Origin: a virus
Direction: 5' to 3' (one strand)
Length of the DNA stretch: 64,000 nucleotides
Virus record (IMG/VR): IMGVR_UViG_3300043410_001333
Span: 1 to 64,000 of that record
How positions within the stretch are numbered: the first letter of the stretch is position 1; every line of letters begins with the position of its first letter. Shown piece by piece: positions 37,401 through 44,291 of the stretch. The notes beneath the pieces were generated by a model, which ran no database searches, had not been told where the DNA came from, and saw nothing but the letters and a program-made list of their open reading frames with translations. The translations under genes and the position numbers were made by a program.

Positions 37401-38006
37401 GCCGAAACGACGGACAATACCATACCAGAAGTGACGGTTGGTGAACTACCACCTTTGCAGCCTGAAAGCCTGTCACCACAGCAGCGCGCACAGGTGCTGG
37501 CGTATGTCCAGAAACTTCTAGGTAATCAGCGGTATTTCGCAGAAGGCGGTCTTGTCCAATCGGACGTGCCGACAACACCTGAACCGCAGCGCGATATCGC
37601 AGCGCAAACCGACACCATGGCTGACCCAGCCGCTGGCAAGGACGCGGTGTTCATCGCGACAGGTTCGCCCCTGCCGTCTGATATTCCCGATGGTGCGATC
37701 CTGGTCAAGAGACCGGAGGGTTTCCTGCTGACCATGAATCCGCAAAAAGCAGCAGCCTATCAGGAAGCCCCTGAACTGACAGATACGTTCATGGCGGATA
37801 TCCTCGGCTACTCGGAGCCGAAGTCACAGACCGAGAACCCCGTTGTCATGCAAGGCGTTCAACCGCCGGACCAAGTGACATCGGAACAACTGGCCACACC
37901 CGGCAACGAAGACGCCGCGGTGCAAGCCATTCTAGCGCAAGATCCGACAGCGGCGCTGCGCGTAATGACACCAGACCAAGCACAGCAGCGGCGTGCCGCA
38001 GCCTAA
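34425..38006 (+). CDS. Ejection protein with lytic transglycosylase domain (1193 aa)
   Basis: Virion-borne murein hydrolase that opens peptidoglycan during DNA entry. The SLT domain lies at about residues 860-985: ...GVPLDVLLAVAKRESNFNPKA with catalytic Glu in KRES, then GEMGLMQIMPSTA, and ALKAYNGGGDPNY. The SLT domain is preceded by NYARGGSV and followed by YFAEGGLV. The C-terminal region (DAVFIATGSPLPSDIPDGAI..., FLLTMNPQKAA) is a conserved phage module. The N-terminal 850 residues are helical, like large internal core proteins. Confidence 0.85.
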   Translation: MAEDPWAKLGTPVESDWDALGTAVTPASERTMGDYTKDIVKSAGKGLSEGAAAVLGIPSDVWKLLDRGYQYALSEVAERAGALKPGDAARIRKPIEGLEDYNLTTDALTDRMRKMGVLPDYKPQTTAGKYAETISSFAPGAVAFGTPGAANIPGSVLKYAAVPGAVSETAGQITEGTELEPAARGVGALAGMAPSMVFDVFRSPTRPLREAIRNASAADMTAAQKLLEESRLSGAPLTLAEALDYTTKGATSLGDVMRVIEQTATGSPTMRRFFADRPEQTAQLTDRTLTNMAPGQIASDTIPPRVQTAAQKEIATSPEGQAMDQSMFAVGPRLTPEETGAAIRPEIQQTYTGREGMRAAQADADYAAARAADNNPETGGPAEPVQIGPVINYVDDLLANAKGPVAAALRSVRETLFSNGQPDKTVTGLGNARQAITGIISRETAAGDRVTSRVLEDVLGQLDSALEQVPAYGQARRNFAANSEPLRPFEEGTVGGKIVEKDQYGRNYTLPTEQIPSTIEKAGATGADQFLEAAANSPNAKNAFSWYFANKMLENARDSAGKIDVGKLKTLLADNEDLLKRFPDIRNRLGNVQQAREALGVLETSPTGKLADTESFSKQINVLFPPANSRELVPGMEKTVGKAVSDVVKHDPEAASQLVRLYAEQAFNKAAEVKQGVANQWAGPRFVAQLTGNTQMAENLKAAVTALPNGGVRWNAMQKALKIMQAQGMRQPVGSKTAFNTQMQSEMKQGSLAADVAAHIPSPSGMAGAVAKWFEELRYGNRASEFAKVFTEGNIDDLRKLSKAPVGSSKGVTALNDVLVATDEPERANYARGGSVDTSLPYSDPSDPTESSSAPSPYLMTVFQEASKSSGVPLDVLLAVAKRESNFNPKARGRSGEMGLMQIMPSTARQPGYGVAPVDDTELFNPSTNINFGAQYLAARAKSEGVKDWNDPIQRAKALKAYNGGGDPNYVENVSRYLPQTPTEPVQPVEETAETTDNTIPEVTVGELPPLQPESLSPQQRAQVLAYVQKLLGNQRYFAEGGLVQSDVPTTPEPQRDIAAQTDTMADPAAGKDAVFIATGSPLPSDIPDGAILVKRPEGFLLTMNPQKAAAYQEAPELTDTFMADILGYSEPKSQTENPVVMQGVQPPDQVTSEQLATPGNEDAAVQAILAQDPTAALRVMTPDQAQQRRAAA

Positions 38007-38020
38007 AGGAGATTAAACAC

Positions 38021-38695
38021 GTGAAGAAGTTCATTCTAGCTTTCATTTTCGGCGCATTGTTCGTGGCGTCCATTTCGGTAGCCAACGCGCAGCAGACGTA
38101 TATTTGCATCAAAACGGGCAGCGGCTGTCAGATTGTTGACGCCACACACCCCCTCCCGGTAGGTGCTACGATTTCTGGAACCGTGACTGTTACCGGCGAT
38201 GTTACTGTTACCGGCGGCACCGTTACAGCCAATGTGGTCAACCCGAGCATCATATCGTCTCAATCTACTCCTACCGTAACCGCGGGTGCGTATTCCAGCG
38301 GCTACAGCCTGGGTGGTTTGCTGACGTTGGCCAATGTGGTTGCAGCAAACGGCAATCAGGTTTTCATCCAGTCCGCTACAGTGGCGTTCAAGTCCGGTGC
38401 TATTCCAGCCATGGACGTTATCTTCTTCAACGCCAATCCCACCTCGTCTACGATCACGGATAATCAGGCCATCGCGGTCAACTCGGCCGATCTGGGTAAG
38501 ATTGTTGGTGTAGCGCATATTGCGGATTGCACCTTGGCAGCGGCGTCAACAGAATCCGTATGTCAGGCGCAGAATCTGGTTATCCCTGCCGTGTTGTCTA
38601 CCACATCGCTGTATGCCGCTGTTGTTGTTCGGGCGTCAGTGACACCGGGCAGCACGTCGGACGTTATCGCAACTATTCGTTCTGTGCGGAACTAA
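38021..38695 (+). CDS. Exported beta-rich phage protein (224 aa)
   Basis: GTG 38021 has AAGGAGA upstream. Clear signal peptide: MKKFILAFIFGALFVASISVANA with an ANA cleavage site before QQ. The mature part contains VTV-T-G repeats and a beta-sandwich (AVAFKSGAIP...VIFFNANPTSST) with paired Cys. Such signal-bearing proteins occur next to tail genes of some phages. Possible roles are periplasmic or surface-exposed. Function unknown. Confidence 0.65.
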   Translation: MKKFILAFIFGALFVASISVANAQQTYICIKTGSGCQIVDATHPLPVGATISGTVTVTGDVTVTGGTVTANVVNPSIISSQSTPTVTAGAYSSGYSLGGLLTLANVVAANGNQVFIQSATVAFKSGAIPAMDVIFFNANPTSSTITDNQAIAVNSADLGKIVGVAHIADCTLAAASTESVCQAQNLVIPAVLSTTSLYAAVVVRASVTPGSTSDVIATIRSVRN

Positions 38696-38696
38696 C

Positions 38697-39749
38697 ATGT
38701 TCATGAAGCGCCTCTTAGCGGTTCTATTCGCCGCTGTCATGTATGTGACGGCGGCGCACGCGGGTTCGGCGGAATTCGTACGTCTGGAAGGCGCTGCTGT
38801 TCCGCCGCCTACTATCGATTTCAATTTTCTTACCATGGCACAAAAAGGTGTCATGGACAGCCGTATCGTGTGTTCTCGTGGCACGACAGCCACAGACGGC
38901 TTGTACACCGACGCCGCTGGGTCATCGTACAACAGTTACTTGGTAGACCAAGTGCGGCTCATTTCCGGAAAAGGCGTCCTTCTGGAAATGTCCAAGACGA
39001 ACCGGTTACTAAACAGCGCCACACCCGCTACGCAAACGACAGGTTCTCTGGCTACAGGATCTTATATCCTTTGGGTTGTTGGCACTGGAAACGCCGCTGT
39101 TGCCGCTGCTACAGCTACCGGCACCGGTTTCGGGACAGCGACAGGCGGCAGTCCGGTCAGGTTTACCATAACAGGGGCTGGTACAGTGACAGTCACTGTA
39201 ACAGGTTCTTTGAATCGTTTTCAGTTAGAAGAAGGCTCTTTCGCCACGTCGTTCATTCCGACCGCAGGTGTTATAGCAACCCGCGGTGTAGACCGATGCG
39301 ATATGACGTACGCCACTAAACAAGCGTTTTCTTTCTCTGTCACCGCCATGATGCCGGACGCCACAGCTACAACCGTCATCGTGCGACATTTGGTCAATTT
39401 CAACAGCAGCGATTCATCGCGTGTTGGGATTCGTATACAAACGACCACCGCGTTTCCGCAGATGCAGATTTTAGGTGGAACCGGAGCAACAGCGGGTGGC
39501 AATACAGGCGCTTACGTAAGCGGTCAGTATTTTACACAGACCGTGGTGCTGACGGGAACGAACTACGTTCAAACCAAGAGCCAAGGTAGCACGTTGTTCG
39601 CAGCCGCTACGGTGCCCAGCGGCAACACGACGATATCGTTTGGACAAACGTCTACGTCGTCTTCTACCGGATGGGGCGGCTTTATTTCACGTTTTCGCTA
39701 CTGGCCCGCACCTATGGGCGTAAACCAAGCAATAGCGACGACTAGGTAA
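38697..39749 (+). CDS. Exported carbohydrate-binding-like protein (350 aa)
   Basis: Begins with a signal peptide (MKRLLAVLFAAVMYVTAAHA). The mature protein shows the phage fibre/spike pattern EMSKTNRLLNSATPATQTT...LATGSYILWVVGTG followed by GTVTVTVTGSLNRFQLEEGSFATSFIPTAG (given in part), then a LamG-like sandwich. It is likely a surface or receptor-binding protein that is exported. It is unusual for virion proteins to have a signal sequence, and two occur in a row. Confidence 0.65.
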   Translation: MFMKRLLAVLFAAVMYVTAAHAGSAEFVRLEGAAVPPPTIDFNFLTMAQKGVMDSRIVCSRGTTATDGLYTDAAGSSYNSYLVDQVRLISGKGVLLEMSKTNRLLNSATPATQTTGSLATGSYILWVVGTGNAAVAAATATGTGFGTATGGSPVRFTITGAGTVTVTVTGSLNRFQLEEGSFATSFIPTAGVIATRGVDRCDMTYATKQAFSFSVTAMMPDATATTVIVRHLVNFNSSDSSRVGIRIQTTTAFPQMQILGGTGATAGGNTGAYVSGQYFTQTVVLTGTNYVQTKSQGSTLFAAATVPSGNTTISFGQTSTSSSTGWGGFISRFRYWPAPMGVNQAIATTR

Positions 39750-39820
39750 AATATAACCCTTTATTTTTTAGTAGCGCGCATGGTATATTTCAACTTGTGT
39801 CGAGAGGAAACAACCCCGTG

Positions 39821-39835
39821 CTATGTTCCACATAG
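39821..39835 (+). promoter_or_regulatory. Small hairpin in lysis-cassette leader
   Basis: CTATGT pairs with ACATAG around a three-base loop, in the 39750-39881 leader. The leader also holds a strong AGGAG-led 12-codon ORF (39857-39895, MTYITYIRDAGA) that overlaps the start of the next gene. Together they suggest translational control of the lysis genes. Inferred only. Confidence 0.3.
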
Positions 39836-39881
39836 TCGGTTTCTAGGAGAAATACAGTGACTTATATCACGTATATCCGGG

Positions 39882-40100
39882 ATGCCGGTGCCTGAGAAAA
39901 GCGGGAATGGCCATGAGAATGCGAATGCTCAAATGCGAAAAGACGAAAAACGTGAAAAGATCGTCCAGATCGCAAATCTGGCTAAGAGTGCCGTGCCGTG
40001 GATAGCGCTGAAACTTGGAGAGGCGTTTCTTTCGACCATTGGCGCAGTCATTGGCGGCGCCGTGGCGGCGTATGTGCTGCGCTATATTGCTGGGCCGTAA
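39882..40100 (+). CDS. Small membrane protein of lysis cassette (72 aa)
   Basis: Basic hydrophilic N-terminus (about 30 residues, MRKDEKREK) followed by about 40 hydrophobic residues with two possible spans (PWIALKLGEAFLSTIGAVIGGAVAAYVLRYIAG, shown as the region 38-70). Just upstream of the holin. It could be an antiholin or accessory. Its start overlaps the 12-codon leader in another frame, suggesting coupled initiation. Confidence 0.6.
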   Translation: MPVPEKSGNGHENANAQMRKDEKREKIVQIANLAKSAVPWIALKLGEAFLSTIGAVIGGAVAAYVLRYIAGP

Positions 40101-40170
40101 GCAGACACGGCTGCCGCTACTGCACACTTTTTACATTGTCGTTCATTATTACATCTGTAGCGGTGTGGTT

Positions 40171-40419
40171 ATGACAAGTGTCAATATTCTCGGTAGTCTT
40201 GTTCTAGCCGCTTTCGCTTTGGCGGTGTATCTGGTGTTGTCACGTTCCATTCCGCAAGGCTCTACAGACGCCGCCAACGTGATGCTTGGCACGCTGGGCG
40301 CCATGGCACTCACAGTGGTTCAGTATACGTTCGGGTCCAGCGCTGGAAGTGCGGCTAAAGCGGCTCAGTTGGCCGAAGCACAGAAGACTTTGCTGGAAAA
40401 GACAAACCCGCAGGCGTAA
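40171..40419 (+). CDS. Holin (82 aa)
   Basis: Two transmembrane segments (about 6-25 and 34-52) separated by a short loop. It closes with QYTFGSSAGSAAKAAQLAEAQ, the Tyr-x-Phe-Gly-Ser-Ser-x-Gly-Ser motif that I know from many phage holins. ATG 40171 is chosen because the frame upstream encodes no hydrophobic start. No endolysin gene is adjacent. Confidence 0.7.
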   Translation: MTSVNILGSLVLAAFALAVYLVLSRSIPQGSTDAANVMLGTLGAMALTVVQYTFGSSAGSAAKAAQLAEAQKTLLEKTNPQA

Positions 40420-40429
40420 CCTGCGGGTT
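40405..40429. terminator. Convergent-operon terminator hairpin
   Basis: AACCCGCAGG (40405-40414) pairs with CCTGCGGGTT (40420-40429) around loop CGTAA and includes the holin stop. Read on the minus strand it is followed by TGTCTTTTCC, a modest U-rich tail, so it best serves the minus-strand replication operon while also ending the plus-strand lysis transcript. Confidence 0.65.
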
Positions 40430-40434
40430 CGGTG

Positions 40435-40716
40435 TCAAAGAAACGGACGGATAAACGCTTCGCCGTCCGATGTCAGATTGACGAATATGCTACGTGCGTC
40501 GCTGAAATTGGCTGTACGCTCAACCAGCGGCGGCTGTATTTCGTGTTCAAGTCGGTTAACCGCCTTGACAACGGCTGACCTGGATAGCCCTAACCTTTCA
40601 GACAGATCCTTGACAGTGCGCTTGCGCACATTGCATTCAGCGAGAATGGCAACCTGACTGAATGTCAGATTGACCCCGCGGCGGACAATCGTCAGGACTC
40701 CCAGTTCAAACTGCAT
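40435..40716 (-). CDS. MarR-like winged-helix regulator (93 aa)
   Basis: The helix-turn-helix is visible in VKDLSERLGLSRSAVVKAVNRLE, followed by a wing-like IQPPLVERTANFSDARSIFVNLT. Start ATG 40716 overlaps the upstream stop (TGATG). Too short for a complete MarR dimerisation domain, so it may act as a small DNA-binding repressor. Last gene of the replication operon; probable regulator of late/early switching. Confidence 0.65.
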   Translation of the reverse strand: MQFELGVLTIVRRGVNLTFSQVAILAECNVRKRTVKDLSERLGLSRSAVVKAVNRLEHEIQPPLVERTANFSDARSIFVNLTSDGEAFIRPFL

Positions 40717-41006
40717 CAGGCTACCGCGCGACCGTTGCGGAACTGCTTGACGATAGTAGCATTGGCTGGCGTAGCCCAACCCGTGCCGTTCAGTGCGTCC
40801 AGAATGGTGTCCAGACTGGCCTTGTCGGCATGGTGCTGGCGCACCACAGCTTCCATATACAGGCCGTCGTCAGCGGTGGTGCCGTCGCGAGCGGCCTTGT
40901 TGGCGATGGTCTGCGACGAATAGAATCGCGTTACAGGCGCAGACGGCAAACCGGCATCCGCGTCGGCACGGTTGCCCGTGAAACTTACACTGTAGGTCTT
41001 TGGCAT
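40716..41006 (-). CDS. Hypothetical protein (96 aa)
   Basis: ATG 41006 is preferred to an upstream in-frame ATG. Basic C-terminus, helical part with AVVRQHHADKASLDTILDALNG. Not recognised. Its stop overlaps the regulator's start. It is preceded by a strong hairpin at 41024-41046. Confidence 0.55.
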   Translation of the reverse strand: MPKTYSVSFTGNRADADAGLPSAPVTRFYSSQTIANKAARDGTTADDGLYMEAVVRQHHADKASLDTILDALNGTGWATPANATIVKQFRNGRAVA

Positions 41007-41023
41007 GAAGGGGTCCGAAAAGG

Positions 41024-41046
41024 GCGGCGGTCTATTAAACCGCCGC
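41024..41046. promoter_or_regulatory. Inverted repeat upstream of regulator pair
   Basis: GCGGCGGT pairs with ACCGCCGC around a seven-base loop (CTATTAA). It lies in the 122-base gap between the DNA polymerase stop and the 96-residue protein, and could be an operator for the adjacent regulator or an attenuator. No U-tract on either strand. Confidence 0.4.
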
Positions 41047-41128
41047 GAGTTGGTAGGTGTGGATGACATGCGTAGCAAGTCGCTACAGGTCGCGTATAGC
41101 CCAAGTAACGAAAGGTGTCAACGAAGTC

Positions 41129-44100
41129 CTAGCCAAACCGCGTTGAAATATCGCAAGCGGCTGCGATGGGTAGCCCGGCTGTCCAGGAGGGCTGGGTTAC
41201 TAGGCACTGTTCAAATTCTGGCAGACGGCGTTCGGCGTATTCGCGGGGTATTTCAGCCGTGATAGAGTCATGCACATGTAATACGATAGGAAATCCCGCG
41301 TCATACATATTACAGATTGCAGTAGCAAGCATGTCTGCAGCTATCGCCTGAACGCAATTAGACACTATAAACGGTTGTCCTTCCTTAGTTCTTACTGTGA
41401 AACGGTGATTAGGCCCTGCGTTTAGAATATCGTAAACTTCCCTAAACTCCCCGGAGGCGCAAACATTAACTGTTCCGATAATCCTTGGTTCGCGCGGTAA
41501 ATAAGAGTAGCTTTGTTTATTCCAGATAATTCTACGGCTTCTGCTACTAGCATCGGTCCGCGCGGAGTGTTTATCGTGTGGTTGCTTCGCTTGTTTCGCA
41601 TTTGCGTACGACGAGTAGCCCAACGACAGTTCTCGCGTGAATACCCTCGTGAGTTGTCTATGCGATCCAACGATAGTCCTTTCACATAATCTTTCCCTAT
41701 GTCTGTCCAAAATATGTCGAAATTTTTCCACTCCGGACAAACAGTTATCCCGCGCCCTCCGTAATTTTTCCAACTGACGTTTTTTGTGTTGTAACATCTT
41801 GCGTGCATAGCTTTCCATATTTGATACACAGGCAGTTTGCATTTCCCGTGTGTTATCGCTTTTTTCCCGGCGCGCTTTAAGTCTGAAGTTTGACATCCGC
41901 AAGATTGCAGACGGTCTATAGTAAACGCCCGAACTGTTAGCTGGCGTGTATTCCCGCACTGACATCTTGCTAACCACACTGCCCTTCGGCTGTCCGACCC
42001 TAAATATCTTTCTGCCGTCAGGATACCTGTCTGGTAACCAGTGATGTCTAGCGAATGACGCGGTAGCTTCTCTCGCGCTTCCTTCAGAAGCATTTTTCCA
42101 ACTAGCATTTATCAAAACCTTATGATCCGGAGTTATGTTTACTCCATCAAAATCTATTGTTTTTTGTTTACCTCTATGAATGAGTCCATCATGGCTAACC
42201 CACCTATGACCGTCCCATAGAAGATCACGCCTAGTAACGTTTACTATAGGTACCCACCCCCTCGACGTTAATACATCCGTGTCTTCGGCTAAACAATTTT
42301 CCGTTGCTAACCCGCGCCAGAATGTTCTACGAAATATTGCACGTCCTTTGATTGTTAACATAGTCAAATCTAAAGTTTTTTTAGGTGATCCGTCGTCCCA
42401 AAAACCCTGTTCTAGTCTAGGCGCCCAGTAGCGCATAACACGCCCAGACGGAAGACGACACATCAAACAATTACCGTCCATACACCATGCTATATTGTGG
42501 AGGGGAGCTACGCTGAATGTAGACCCCGGATACATAACTGCGTTCACGGCAGCTTCTAAATTGGCGTTCCAAAAATTCACCAACATAGGATTGTCGGCTC
42601 GGTAACTCGCGACAATCGGAGCGCCTTCTTCCTTCGCGATCCGCAGCCCGTAGTTCATAGCCGCTGGGATGAACGCGTTCACACCCCCAGCAAAACCCAA
42701 GAACAATGTCATGACCTTGCCAATCTGGCGTTCTGTTTTGGTCAACTCGTGTGGCAGTTTGCCGTAGGTGGGCGCGGCCTGGGCACGGTAGATGTCTTCA
42801 CCGCGGCGGAACACTTCAACTTTGTCTAGCTGCTGTGCAAGCCACACTGGGATTCGTGCTTCAATCTGCGAGAAATCTCCGTTCAGGAACATATGACCTT
42901 CGCGCGCTGTCAGCGTACGTCGCAGCATGCGCCCGATCCACGGCAGCACACCTTCTACATAAGTGCGTTTCTGTGCGTCCTCGCGGGTCCATGTATAGAG
43001 CGTTTCTATTTCATCCCTATCACCGCGACGGCCGACTTCGATAGCGTTGCGCAACGCCATATCAGATAGCCGCTCAAACTCTTTTTTCTTTACTTTCGGA
43101 TTAACTCCTGTTATCAACTCCACTTCATCCGGGTTGGCAACAACATCGCGGACGAAATTGTGCGGCTGCCACGCAGCCCCTGAAAATCGCCCTGTGCTTT
43201 GCGCGCCGAACAATATCAAAGCACCCCGCAACCGTCCGTCCGGGCTCATAGACGACAACATGCGTCGCAGCTTCTTGACGGACGCTTTGGCAGCTTCTGC
43301 GCGCCATTCCAGTGCCTGCCTGCAGTGATCGGGCACATCGTCGCGCGCCAGCAAATCGGCAATATCGGACTTACGCAGCCGGTAAGCTATCTTCTTACCG
43401 TTGTCTTCGTCGTCCTCGTCTTCTTCCTCCGGTTCGACATCGATACCCGCTGAACCCTTCTTGGGCAACACAACGCCGTTGTCCATCAGCCAGACTTTGA
43501 GTTTTTCAATATTGGACGTGGACGGCACAGCGCCGCTCGTTAGCTTACGTATCTCCGCATCCAGCCGCTTGGTTTCTTCCGTAGCGGCTTTCTCCAACCC
43601 GCGCACCAGTTCAACGTCCATAAGAATGCCACGGTCGTTAATCTCGCGGTCAATCTCGCGCATCCTGTCCCACGGCGGCGTCGTGAACCATGGTGGCAAA
43701 CGCTTTAGCGTTTCTTCCTCCATGATCGTGTCCTGGATACAGCGGTTCGTCAGCCATTCCAGGTCAGCACCTTGGATAACTGGTGTCTTGTTCTTATTCG
43801 TTACACGCCGAAGAAGGTTGTTGTCTTTCAAATTTGATACATAATTAACCCCTACAGCTTTGGCGCAAGCGTCAAGCGCGCGGGGTAAGTTAGCTCCTGC
43901 GGCAAAATGCATGGAATCCAACCATTGCTCCGGTTTAACCGCAGGAAACCTATAGCGACGAGTTAAAATTATATCCCATGCAAAACGATCGAAAAAAGTT
44001 ACGTTCCACCCCGACAGCAAACCCCCGCTGTTCACGTGGTCAACCAGATCCTGCGGCGGCGGTTCGCCTTTATGCCATACACGCGGCGGTGACGGATCGC

Positions 44101-44224
44101 CTAGCGGGTGATAAGCAAACAGTATAACGTCTGTGTCAGGATCATTCAGGTATGCCACAGCGCCGACCTTTTTAAGATCGGCGCTGGCGTGAGTTTCTAC
44201 GTCAAACGAATATACAGCGGTCAT
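41129..44224 (-). CDS. Family A DNA polymerase containing an intein (1031 aa precursor)
   Basis: Replicative polymerase. The N-terminal DnaQ-like 3-5 exonuclease begins YSFDVETHASADLKK. Pol motif A is NGDFSQIEARI (449-459), motif B is around GKVMTLFLGFAGG, and motif C is VLHVHDSITAEIP (981-993; the usual HDE is HDS here). Without the intein (residues 644-956) the mature length is about 718 aa, like T7-type polymerases. The insertion point is in the conserved EN|CVQAIAADML block. CAGGAT precedes the start. An HNH endonuclease is encoded in another frame inside the intein. Confidence 0.9.
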   Translation of the reverse strand: MTAVYSFDVETHASADLKKVGAVAYLNDPDTDVILFAYHPLGDPSPPRVWHKGEPPPQDLVDHVNSGGLLSGWNVTFFDRFAWDIILTRRYRFPAVKPEQWLDSMHFAAGANLPRALDACAKAVGVNYVSNLKDNNLLRRVTNKNKTPVIQGADLEWLTNRCIQDTIMEEETLKRLPPWFTTPPWDRMREIDREINDRGILMDVELVRGLEKAATEETKRLDAEIRKLTSGAVPSTSNIEKLKVWLMDNGVVLPKKGSAGIDVEPEEEDEDDEDNGKKIAYRLRKSDIADLLARDDVPDHCRQALEWRAEAAKASVKKLRRMLSSMSPDGRLRGALILFGAQSTGRFSGAAWQPHNFVRDVVANPDEVELITGVNPKVKKKEFERLSDMALRNAIEVGRRGDRDEIETLYTWTREDAQKRTYVEGVLPWIGRMLRRTLTAREGHMFLNGDFSQIEARIPVWLAQQLDKVEVFRRGEDIYRAQAAPTYGKLPHELTKTERQIGKVMTLFLGFAGGVNAFIPAAMNYGLRIAKEEGAPIVASYRADNPMLVNFWNANLEAAVNAVMYPGSTFSVAPLHNIAWCMDGNCLMCRLPSGRVMRYWAPRLEQGFWDDGSPKKTLDLTMLTIKGRAIFRRTFWRGLATENCLAEDTDVLTSRGWVPIVNVTRRDLLWDGHRWVSHDGLIHRGKQKTIDFDGVNITPDHKVLINASWKNASEGSAREATASFARHHWLPDRYPDGRKIFRVGQPKGSVVSKMSVREYTPANSSGVYYRPSAILRMSNFRLKARREKSDNTREMQTACVSNMESYARKMLQHKKRQLEKLRRARDNCLSGVEKFRHILDRHRERLCERTIVGSHRQLTRVFTRELSLGYSSYANAKQAKQPHDKHSARTDASSRSRRIIWNKQSYSYLPREPRIIGTVNVCASGEFREVYDILNAGPNHRFTVRTKEGQPFIVSNCVQAIAADMLATAICNMYDAGFPIVLHVHDSITAEIPREYAERRLPEFEQCLVTQPSWTAGLPIAAACDISTRFG
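41357..42295 (-). other. Intein in DNA polymerase (about 313 aa)
   Basis: Begins at Cys644 with the N-terminal splice block CLAEDTDVLTSRGWVPI. Block B is GVNITPDHKVLI (TxxH). The C-terminal blocks are REVYDILNAGPNHRFTV (F) and PFIVSN before +1 Cys957 (G), with Ser in place of the usual penultimate His. Splicing should yield EN-CVQA, a continuous polymerase motif. The centre does not resemble an intein endonuclease in frame; instead it is the out-of-frame translation of the nested HNH gene. Confidence 0.85.
41422..42108 (-). CDS. HNH endonuclease nested out of frame inside the polymerase intein (228 aa)
   Basis: Recognised by its conserved pattern: DITGYQTGILTAERYLGSDS, a Cys pair set (C49/C51 and C70/C72), then HGKCKLPVYQIWKAMHARCYN, NYGGRGITVC, the catalytic LDRIDNSRGYSRENCRWAT and RRTQMRNKRSN. 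This is the standard phage HNH family. It is read one base shifted from the intein frame. Tandem stops (TGA TAA) lie directly before ATG 42108, so it is a discrete gene. Its stop at 41422 lies inside intein block F. No strong ribosome binding site; a GGAAAA lies before an alternative ATG five codons in. Confidence 0.85.
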   Translation of the reverse strand: MLVGKMLLKEAREKLPRHSLDITGYQTGILTAERYLGSDSRRAVWLARCQCGNTRQLTVRAFTIDRLQSCGCQTSDLKRAGKKAITHGKCKLPVYQIWKAMHARCYNTKNVSWKNYGGRGITVCPEWKNFDIFWTDIGKDYVKGLSLDRIDNSRGYSRENCRWATRRTQMRNKRSNHTINTPRGPMLVAEAVELSGINKATLIYRANQGLSEQLMFAPPGSLGKFTIF

Positions 44225-44235
44225 ACGTAATCCTG

Positions 44236-44268
44236 AAACAAAACAAGCGGGAGCATAACCCCCGCTTG
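44236..44268 (-). terminator. Attenuator-like terminator between acb2-like gene and DNA polymerase
   Basis: On the minus strand CAAGCGGG pairs with CCCGCTTG (44268-44244) around a nine-base loop and is followed by TTTTGTTT, a full intrinsic-terminator arrangement. It sits between the Acb2-like stop (44292) and the polymerase start (44224), so polymerase would be made at a lower level than the upstream replication genes. Confidence 0.7.
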
Positions 44269-44291
44269 CAATGTAAATACAAACGTATTCG

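Noticed and set aside
40435-41006. Integrase/repressor lysogeny module
   Set aside because: Only a short MarR-like protein and an unknown gene are present; no integrase, excisionase or CI-type repressor was recognised anywhere in the window.
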